A stretch of DNA of 5,309 nt from Elusimicrobiota bacterium (GTDB lineage: Bacteria; Elusimicrobiota; Elusimicrobia; Elusimicrobiales; UBA9959): positions 1 through 5,309 of the forward strand of contig DNQL01000211.1 in assembly GCA_003500765.1 (NCBI GenBank), written 5' to 3'. Below, piece after piece: positions 1 through 4,231 of this stretch. A program made the position numbers and the translations under genes. Each line of letters opens with the position of its first letter. The first letter of the stretch is position 1. The notes beneath the pieces were generated by a model. It searched no databases and was not told the DNA's origin. It was given only the letters and a program-made list of their open reading frames with translations.

Positions 1-1
1 G

Positions 2-61
2 GCGCTGGACCCCGCCCTGCCCGGGGCGGAGGCCGGCGCGGACTGGGCCTGCGGCCGCTGA
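2..61 (+). CDS. C-terminal end of an unidentified upstream gene (partial)
   Basis: An open frame enters from the left edge and stops at TGA 59-61. The visible tail is 19 residues, ending in ...GADWACGR. All 19 sense codons end in G or C, which matches the strong GC third-position bias of the window's other genes and is the main reason for calling it coding. The other two forward frames do not show this pattern as cleanly. Nothing about function can be read from so short a tail; it is rich in Ala, Gly and Pro and has one Trp and one Cys. The next gene starts 47 bases later, behind a promoter-like element, so the two need not share a transcript. It could also be non-coding GC-rich sequence with a chance open frame. 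Confidence 0.5.
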   Translation, partial: ALDPALPGAEAGADWACGR

Positions 62-88
62 AAAACGGTTTTTGTTTTGTAGAATAGG
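58..88 (+). promoter_or_regulatory. Possible promoter of the first response regulator
   Basis: TAGAAT at 80-85 resembles a sigma-70 -10 box (5 of 6 to TATAAT). CTGAAA at 58-63, 16 bases upstream, is a weak -35 candidate (4 of 6 to TTGACA). The -10 lies in a 14-base block, TTTTGTAGAATAGG (75-88), that recurs exactly before the second regulator at 522-535, which supports a regulatory role. Transcription would begin near 92, leaving a leader of under 20 bases that holds the AGGGGG ribosome site (99-104). The -35 overlaps the stop codon of the preceding gene. This rests on consensus matching and duplication only. Confidence 0.4.
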
Positions 89-108
89 GCGGGAGTTCAG
101 GGGGATAA

Positions 109-480
109 ATGTCAGCGATACTTTTAATAGACGACGACAAGGATTTCAGCGGCCTTGCTGCGGCCCATTTTTCAAAGCAGGGCTACTCCGTGACCCTGGC
201 GGAGGGCGGAAAAGAGGGCCTTGCCAAGGCCGCTTCCTCCAGGCCGGATATCGTGATACTCGATATCATGATGCCGGACATGAACGGGGTGGAGGTGCTG
301 CGGGAACTCAACTCCGACCCGGACACCTCCGACATCCCCGTGCTCATACTCACCGGCAAGTATATCGACCCCGGCATGACCGATATGTTCGCCCAGGAGC
401 GAAATTTCCGCGGGATAGTCGCCAAGCCCGTAGATTTCGGCATGCTGCAGCGGAAGATGGAAGAACTGCTGGCCAGGTAA
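109..480 (+). CDS. Single-domain response regulator (receiver only), copy 1
   Basis: A 123-residue stand-alone CheY-like receiver with no output domain; a cytoplasmic phospho-acceptor in two-component or phosphorelay signalling. The diagnostic residues are present: the acidic pocket in LLIDDD (D8-D10), phospho-acceptor D52 in the segment LDIMMPDMNG, switch residue T82 in LILTGK, and the invariant lysine K106 followed by proline in VAKP. The position usually held by a switch Tyr/Phe, three before the lysine, is Ile103. The length equals one receiver fold (about 120 residues), so nothing is missing. The start at ATG 109 is supported by AGGGGG at 99-104, four bases upstream. It is followed by its own terminator hairpin (497-525) and then a 59%-identical paralogue. 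No histidine kinase is in the window, so input and output partners are unknown. It probably acts by protein-protein contact, as a CheY- or Spo0F-like relay; which of these cannot be told from sequence. Confidence 0.93.
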   Translation: MSAILLIDDDKDFSGLAAAHFSKQGYSVTLAEGGKEGLAKAASSRPDIVILDIMMPDMNGVEVLRELNSDPDTSDIPVLILTGKYIDPGMTDMFAQERNFRGIVAKPVDFGMLQRKMEELLAR

Positions 481-496
481 ACCGCTCCTCCCGGAC

Positions 497-525
497 AGGC
501 CGCCCGCGGGCGGCCTTTTCATTTT
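497..525 (+). terminator. Rho-independent terminator after regulator copy 1
   Basis: The arms AGGCCGCCCG (497-506) and CGGGCGGCCT (507-516) form a perfect 20-base palindrome; the innermost pairs must open to make the loop. It is followed by a T-rich tract, TTTTCATTTT, from 516 to 525. It lies 17 bases past the stop codon at 478-480. The core GGCCGCCCG/CGGGCGGCC is the same as in the hairpin after the second regulator at 947-970. Confidence 0.85.
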
Positions 526-535
526 GTAGAATAGG
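522..535 (+). promoter_or_regulatory. Possible -10 region of the second response regulator
   Basis: This is an exact copy of the 14-base block at 75-88, with TAGAAT at 527-532 as a -10 candidate. It begins inside the T tract of the preceding terminator, so one gene's transcription end and the next gene's start overlap. No convincing -35 exists, because the expected position falls in the terminator stem; activity would need another sigma factor, an activator, or read-through. GGAGA at 540-544 is a ribosome site correctly spaced (5 bases) from ATG 550. A second purine run, AGGAGG (533-538), lies 11 bases from the ATG. Confidence 0.35.
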
Positions 536-549
536 AGGCGGAGAACACT

Positions 550-924
550 ATGCCTTCCATACTGATGATAGACGATGACGAAGATTTCAGCGGCCTGACC
601 TCGGAGTATTTCACCAGGAAGGGCTATTCGGTGGCGCTGGCCTCCGGCGGCCGGGACGGCCTGGCCAAGGCGGAGTCCGCCCCGCCGGACCTGATCTTCC
701 TCGACATTATGATGCCGGACATGAACGGCATAGAAGTGCTGCGCGAGCTGAGTTCCGACTGCGACACCGCCTCCATCCCCGTGCTGGTCATGAGCAGCAG
801 GAACGTTGACGCGGGACTGGAGAGGATGTTCGCGCAGGAACGCAATTTCAAGGGCTTCGTGCCCAAACCCCCCAACTTCGACACGCTGGAGATGAAAGTC
901 GCCGGCCTGCTGCGCGTCCGCTGA
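550..924 (+). CDS. Single-domain response regulator (receiver only), copy 2
   Basis: A 124-residue CheY-like receiver without an output domain, paralogous to the gene at 109-480: 72 of 123 aligned residues are identical by hand count, without gaps. Active-site residues are conserved: D8-D10, phospho-acceptor D52 in LDIMMPDMNG, and K106 in VPKP. The switch residue is Ser82 where copy 1 has Thr, and Phe103 stands at the aromatic switch position where copy 1 has Ile. Divergence is concentrated in residues 81-92 and the C-terminal helix (111-123), the part of receiver folds (alpha4-beta5-alpha5) that usually contacts partners. This suggests a different partner from copy 1. The start is chosen at ATG 550 behind GGAGA (540-544). 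It is followed by its own terminator (947-977). Kinase and target are unknown. Confidence 0.93.
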   Translation: MPSILMIDDDEDFSGLTSEYFTRKGYSVALASGGRDGLAKAESAPPDLIFLDIMMPDMNGIEVLRELSSDCDTASIPVLVMSSRNVDAGLERMFAQERNFKGFVPKPPNFDTLEMKVAGLLRVR

Positions 925-946
925 GCCGGGTCCCCGTCGATGCCGG

Positions 947-977
947 AAGGCCGCCCGCCCGGGCGGCCTTTTCTTTT
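947..977 (+). terminator. Rho-independent terminator after regulator copy 2
   Basis: The stem AAGGCCGCCCG (947-957) pairs with CGGGCGGCCTT (960-970). Only two bases separate the arms, so the inner pairs open to form the loop. The T-rich tract TTTTCTTTT follows at 969-977. It lies 22 bases past the stop at 922-924 and isolates the regulators from the transporter operon. An ATG at 940 in frame with the transporter lies just before this hairpin and is not a credible start. Confidence 0.87.
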
Positions 978-1010
978 GCGCGGATTTTACGGCGCGGGCC
1001 GGCGCCGTGT

Positions 1011-1035
1011 TTTACAAAAAAGGTATTATTTGAAT
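1011..1035 (+). promoter_or_regulatory. AT-rich leader and ribosome site of the transporter operon
   Basis: After the terminator the only AT-rich patch before the transporter runs from TTTACA (1011-1016) through an A run to TATTAT (1024-1029). AAAGG at 1019-1023 is the ribosome-site candidate: 12 bases from ATG 1036 but only 6 from an in-frame TTG at 1030. TATTAT resembles a -10 box, but it is too close to TTTACA for the two to form one promoter, and a -10 there would give an almost leaderless message. The true promoter is not resolved. Confidence 0.35.
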
Positions 1036-2478
1036 ATGGACGCTCCCAAACATTCTTCCGCTTACCGTTTCCGCCGCGCCCTCAACTGGGTGCCCCTCGG
1101 TTTCGCCTACGCCTTCCTCTACATGGGCCGCTACAACCTGACTGTTTCCAAGAGCGTGCTGGGCGACGCTCTGATGACCAAGGCCCAGTTCGGCGAGATC
1201 TTCGCCGTCGGAGCCTGGGTCTACGCCCTCTCTTTCCTTATCACAGGTCCGCTGACCGACAAGATGGGCGGCCGCGTGGCCATGCTGGTGGGCACGGCGG
1301 GCGCCATGTTCGCCAACTTCCTGATGGGCCTGACGCTCTACGGCATAACCTTCTGGGGCTGGAACGTCTCGATAGCGACCTCTTTCCTCTTCCTCTACGC
1401 GCTGAACATGCACTTCCAGAGCTACGGCGCCATCTCCATCGTGACCGTCAAGGCGCCGTGGTTCCACGTGCGCGAGCGCGGCACCTTCTCCACGATATTC
1501 GGCGCGATGATAGCCTTCGGACTCTACTTCGCCTTCGACTGGGGCTTCGCGCTGGCCGAGGCCACGCGCGCCACAGCCGGGGAGGCCCCGTCCGTCATGG
1601 CGCGGGTCTTTGCCGCCGTCTTCGGCCTGGGCGGCGCCGGCGTGGACCAGAACTGGTGGATCTTCTTCGCCCCGGCCGCTATACTGGGCGCTTTCTGGCT
1701 GATCATGTTCTTCTTCCTGCGCAACACGCCCGGCGAGGCCGGTTACCAGGACTTCGATACCGGCGAGGATTCGGTCTCGGACACCGGCGAGCGCCTGCCG
1801 ATAAAGAAAGTCTTCCTCAAGATAATCACTCATCCCGTGCTGCTGGTGGTCTGCGGTATAGAGTTCTGCAGCGGCATACTGCGCAACGGCATAATGCACT
1901 GGTACCCGTTGTTCGCGGCCGAGGTGGGCTTCAAGAAAGGGTTCTGGATAACCGATAACTGGGGCCTGATGCTCCTCCTGACGGGCCTGGCCGGCTCTTT
2001 CCTGACCGGCTGGTGTTCCGATAAACTCTTCCAGTCGCGCCGCGGGCCGATGGCCGCCATACTCTACGGCGTGATGGGCGCCAGCGCGGGCGTGATGGCG
2101 CTGACGCTGGGCGCCAATATCTGGTGGGCCGGGATCGCGACGATGCTGATCTCCATGTCGGTGACCGGCGTGCACGGCATACTGTCGGGCACCTCTACTA
2201 CCGATTTCGGCGGCGCCAAGAACGCCGGCGCGGCTACGGGCATAGTGGACGGCATGGTCTATCTGGGCACCGGCTTCCAGTCGATTGTCATCGGCCATAT
2301 CACGCCCGTCGGGGAGCTGGCCAAGGACCCCTCCAATTGGAAACTGTGGCCGGTTTTCCTGGTCCCTTTCGCCGTCATAGGTTTCTTCCTCTCGGTGAAG
2401 ATCTGGAACGCACTGCCCAAAAAGTCCCGGCGGCCCGCGGCCGTGCCCGCCGAGCCGGAATACCAGCCGGGTTCCTGA
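1036..2478 (+). CDS. MFS transporter, organophosphate:phosphate antiporter (OPA, GlpT/UhpT-like) family
   Basis: A 480-residue inner-membrane protein with 12 hydrophobic segments, at roughly 18-31, 54-70, 81-103, 112-127, 152-168, 208-227, 265-281, 309-326, 338-358, 362-384, 399-421 and 437-455. OPA hallmarks are visible: Arg32 in YMGRYNL (helix 1) and Arg283 in LRNGIMHWYP (helix 7) match the two phosphate-binding arginines of GlpT. WFHVRERG (142-149), RNTPGEAGY (229-237) and GWCSDKLFQSRRGP (325-338) match conserved GlpT loops. Family members exchange a phosphorylated sugar, glycerol-3-phosphate or phosphoglycerate for inorganic phosphate; the substrate cannot be read here. The loop between helices 5 and 6 (about 172-204) is some 30-35 residues longer than in GlpT. 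ATG 1036 is chosen over the in-frame ATG 940, which lies before a terminator; TTG 1030 is a possible alternative. The stop abuts the next start codon with no gap. Confidence 0.92.
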   Translation: MDAPKHSSAYRFRRALNWVPLGFAYAFLYMGRYNLTVSKSVLGDALMTKAQFGEIFAVGAWVYALSFLITGPLTDKMGGRVAMLVGTAGAMFANFLMGLTLYGITFWGWNVSIATSFLFLYALNMHFQSYGAISIVTVKAPWFHVRERGTFSTIFGAMIAFGLYFAFDWGFALAEATRATAGEAPSVMARVFAAVFGLGGAGVDQNWWIFFAPAAILGAFWLIMFFFLRNTPGEAGYQDFDTGEDSVSDTGERLPIKKVFLKIITHPVLLVVCGIEFCSGILRNGIMHWYPLFAAEVGFKKGFWITDNWGLMLLLTGLAGSFLTGWCSDKLFQSRRGPMAAILYGVMGASAGVMALTLGANIWWAGIATMLISMSVTGVHGILSGTSTTDFGGAKNAGAATGIVDGMVYLGTGFQSIVIGHITPVGELAKDPSNWKLWPVFLVPFAVIGFFLSVKIWNALPKKSRRPAAVPAEPEYQPGS

Positions 2479-2709
2479 ATGGACGCGCCGCGGAAGCATC
2501 CCAAAGACCCGCTGCACGGCGTTACGCTGGAGAGCGTATTGAAAACGCTGGTCCAGCGTTACGGCTGGAGGGAGCTGGCGCGGCGGATACCGGTCCGCTG
2601 CTTCATGTTCGACCCCACCGTCAAGTCCAGCCTCACTTTCCTGCGCAAGACCCCCTGGGCGCGCAAGAAAGTCGAGGACTGGTACGTCGAGGACCTTCCG
2701 CGCAAGTAG
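2479..2709 (+). CDS. VF530/DUF2132 family small DNA-binding protein
   Basis: A 76-residue cytoplasmic protein. Residues 10-69 carry the family pattern: DPLHGVTLE (10-18), [10 protein letters not shown] (24-33), IPVRCF (37-42), [18 protein letters not shown] (45-62) and VEDWYV (65-70). This matches my recollection of Pfam VF530 (DUF2132), named after a Vibrio fischeri protein, a small helical domain reported to bind DNA. Its cellular role is not established. The length is that of a typical complete member. It is basic overall, in keeping with nucleic-acid binding. ATG 2479 directly follows the transporter's TGA (2476-2478) and lacks a strong ribosome site, so translation is probably coupled to the transporter. 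The helicase gene begins 7 bases after its stop, suggesting a link to DNA unwinding or repair; that link is inference from position. Confidence 0.88.
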   Translation: MDAPRKHPKDPLHGVTLESVLKTLVQRYGWRELARRIPVRCFMFDPTVKSSLTFLRKTPWARKKVEDWYVEDLPRK

Positions 2710-2716
2710 CCCCCTC

Positions 2717-3877
2717 ATGGAATTATCCCCGGACCAGCAGAAAGCCCTGGACGCCTTGCTGGGCTGGTACAAGGACCAGTCCCGGCGTCCGTTCATAACG
2801 CTGGGCGGCTACGCGGGCACCGGCAAGACCACGCTCATCGCCGTGTTCAGGCGGGAGCTGGCGCGGCTTCATAAAGGTATTAAAGTTTCCTTCTGCAGCT
2901 ATACCGGCAAGGCGGCGCAGAACATGCGCGGCCGCCTGAAAGAATCGGGCGCCGCGATGCCCGGAGACACCGTTGGCACCATACACGGCCTCATCTACAC
3001 TCCCCGCGAGACTTCCGACGGGCGTATCGCCGGCTGGGACCGCAAGGACTCGCTGGAGCGCCATCTTATAATCGTCGACGAGGCGTCGATGGTCGATTCC
3101 GTCATCTGGCACGACCTGCTTTCATACGGAGTGCCGATAGCCGCCGTCGGAGACCACGGACAGCTGCCGCCCATCGAGGGCAAGTTCAACCTGATGCGCG
3201 CGCCGGAGATAATGCTGACGCATATCCACCGGCAGGCGCGCGGCAATCCCATCATCGAGGTCTCGGAGCTGGCCCGCTCGACGGGGCTCATAGAGCCGCG
3301 CCGCTACGGCCCGGGCGTGGTCAAGTTCCTCAAAGAGGACCCCGACGCGCAGGAGCGGAGCGGCGAGCTGCTGGAGAGCTGGTCGCCCGAGACCATGATA
3401 CTCTGCGGCTACAATTCCACGCGCAATAAGCTCAACCAGTTCATACGCGGCAACCGCGGCTTCGAGACGGCCGAGCCGTCGAGCGGCGACCGGGTCATCT
3501 GCCTGCGCAATAACCGCAAGAAGGGGATATTCAACGGGATGCTGGGGACCCTGTCGCATATCGCGCGGCACGACAAGGACTGGTACGAGGCGGAGATAGA
3601 CCTCGACGACCGCGACAAGCCCTATCACGGGCTGATATACGCGCCGCAGTTCGGCGCCAAGACCGGCGTGAATTTCACGGCCGACCGCAAGCTGGCGATG
3701 CTGGGGGACCTTTTCGATTTCGGTTACGCGCTGACCGTGCATAAGGCGCAGGGCGGCCAGGCCCGGCGGGTTGTGATGTTCGAGGAGCGGTTCCCCAAGA
3801 TGGACGACGACACCTGGCGGCGCTGGCTCTACACCGGCGTGACGCGCGCGGAAGAGGAGCTCTACCTCTTCGGTTAG
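2717..3877 (+). CDS. Compact SF1 DNA helicase, RecD2/Dda-like
   Basis: A 386-residue ATP-dependent helicase with a full set of superfamily 1 motifs: Q-motif region DQQKA (6-10), Walker A GYAGTGKT (31-38, K37), motif Ia YTGKAAQNM (62-70), motif Ib TIHG (88-91), Walker B IIVDEASMVD (118-127, D121/E122), motif III VGDHGQLPP (144-152), HRQARGNPI (171-179) with R172, motif V ALTVHKAQGGQ (338-348) and motif VI LYTGVTRAEEELYLF (371-385, R377). The motifs point to the 5'-3' SF1B group (RecD, Dda, Pif1). It is far shorter than RecD2 (over 700 residues), lacks the N-terminal extension, and is close in size to phage T4 Dda. ATP residues all look intact. ATG 2717 has no clear ribosome site, so coupling to the VF530 gene 7 bases upstream is likely. 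Roles in replication-fork restart, recombination or phage-derived functions are all possible; a RecBCD-type complex is not implied. Confidence 0.93.
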   Translation: MELSPDQQKALDALLGWYKDQSRRPFITLGGYAGTGKTTLIAVFRRELARLHKGIKVSFCSYTGKAAQNMRGRLKESGAAMPGDTVGTIHGLIYTPRETSDGRIAGWDRKDSLERHLIIVDEASMVDSVIWHDLLSYGVPIAAVGDHGQLPPIEGKFNLMRAPEIMLTHIHRQARGNPIIEVSELARSTGLIEPRRYGPGVVKFLKEDPDAQERSGELLESWSPETMILCGYNSTRNKLNQFIRGNRGFETAEPSSGDRVICLRNNRKKGIFNGMLGTLSHIARHDKDWYEAEIDLDDRDKPYHGLIYAPQFGAKTGVNFTADRKLAMLGDLFDFGYALTVHKAQGGQARRVVMFEERFPKMDDDTWRRWLYTGVTRAEEELYLFG

Positions 3878-3965
3878 GGCCGGCGGTCCGCCCCAGTCCC
3901 GGCCCGGTATTTGTTAATATGTCATATGCGCTTCCGGTAAACAGCGCCCTGAAAACAGAGGAACA
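3878..3965 (+). other. Intergenic spacer with weak hairpin and AT-rich promoter-like patch
   Basis: GGGCCGG (3877-3883) can pair with CCGGCCC (3899-3905) across a 15-base loop just after the helicase stop, but no T run follows, so it is at best a weak terminator. From 3907 to 3929 the DNA becomes AT-rich: TTGTTA (3911-3916), TAATAT (3915-3920) and CATATG (3923-3928). The switch in composition suggests a promoter for the small gene at 3966, but I cannot find a properly spaced -35/-10 pair. AGAGGA at 3957-3962 is the ribosome site for ATG 3966. Confidence 0.35.
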
Positions 3966-4193
3966 ATGAAAAAATACAAGAATCTCAGCGGGAAGTCGAC
4001 GGTCGCGGCCTTCGAGATCGCGAAAGATTACATGAAGATCGGCTTTACCAGCCACGAGGTTTATCGCTATTCCAACCAGAGCGTTGGCGGCGAAAATCTC
4101 AAACAGATGAAGACGCTGGCCCTGGCGGGCAAGGGTCTCGGTACTTTCATAGAGACCAAGGCGAAAGACAAGTCCGACAGGAAGATCCGCTAA
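3966..4193 (+). CDS. KTSC-like small protein of unknown function
   Basis: A 75-residue soluble protein with no signal peptide or membrane segment. Residues 7-62 follow a pattern I associate with small KTSC-like bacterial proteins: S11-T-V-A-A-F-E-I, then hydrophobic alternation YMKIGFTS (22-29), V-Y-R-Y (32-35), S-V-G-G-E-N-L (39-45), MKTLALAGKGLGTFI (48-62). The KTSC domain is small, of unknown biochemistry, and sometimes linked to lysyl-tRNA synthetase. The first half fits it well, while the second half (the NLKQMKTLA...GLGTFI part) is a variant. The C-terminus is highly charged (KAKDKSDRKIR). The start is supported by AGAGGA four bases before ATG 3966. Its codons are visibly less GC-rich than those of the next gene. 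It lies 38 bases before the AddB-like start, so co-transcription is likely. The gene call is firm; the family label is tentative. Confidence 0.78.
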   Translation: MKKYKNLSGKSTVAAFEIAKDYMKIGFTSHEVYRYSNQSVGGENLKQMKTLALAGKGLGTFIETKAKDKSDRKIR

Positions 4194-4205
4194 GAAACAC
4201 GATAC

Positions 4206-4219
4206 CGGGAATGTTCCCG
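4206..4219 (+). promoter_or_regulatory. Small hairpin enclosing an ATG before the AddB-like gene
   Basis: CGGGAA (4206-4211) is the exact reverse complement of TTCCCG (4214-4219). The structure is a 5-base stem with a 4-base loop, and the ATG at 4211-4213 is within it. No T tract follows, so it is not a terminator. If formed in RNA it would hide the ATG while leaving the AAGG (4221-4224) and TTG (4232) free. Confidence 0.3.
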
Positions 4220-4220
4220 C

Positions 4221-4224
4221 AAGG
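4221..4224 (+). promoter_or_regulatory. Ribosome binding site deciding the TTG start of the AddB-like gene
   Basis: AAGG lies seven bases before TTG 4232, a normal spacing. The competing in-frame ATG 4211 has only GGGA touching it, with no spacer. The TTG start also yields an N-terminus MNITVIDP that begins directly with the first predicted beta strand, with no extra tail. Confidence 0.5.
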
Positions 4225-4231
4225 CGCCGTT

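Larger units (their letters stand above)
75..970 (+). repeat. Tandem duplication of a promoter-regulator-terminator cassette
   Basis: Unit 1 spans about 75-516 and unit 2 about 522-970. The units share the 14-base TTTTGTAGAATAGG block upstream, the receiver gene (including a 20-base stretch identical in DNA at 268-287 and 709-728), and a GC-rich hairpin with nearly the same stem downstream. Synonymous and amino-acid differences are plentiful, so the duplication is old. The boundaries are approximate. Confidence 0.7.

Noticed and set aside
61..73. AAAAAC/GTTTTT inverted repeat as a terminator of the left-edge gene
   Set aside because: The stem is short and all A-T in its core with almost no loop; it lacks the GC stem seen in the two good terminators of this window.
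72..578. A 168-codon plus-strand frame overlapping the first receiver
   Set aside because: It is rich in Arg and Gly without a domain, runs through a terminator hairpin, and overlaps a textbook receiver gene in another frame.
940..1035. Extending the transporter upstream to ATG 940
   Set aside because: The added 32 residues would be encoded by a terminator hairpin and its T tract and resemble no OPA N-terminus; ATG 1036 begins just before helix 1.
1012..2796. A 594-codon open frame on the minus strand opposite the transporter
   Set aside because: It is the mirror of a strongly biased GC-rich gene. Its translation is full of charged residues, His and Gly with no recognisable domain, while the plus strand encodes a clear 12-helix transporter with family motifs.
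3877..3905. GC hairpin after the helicase as a strong terminator
   Set aside because: The loop is long (15 bases) and no T run follows the stem, so it is kept only as a weak possibility within the spacer entry.
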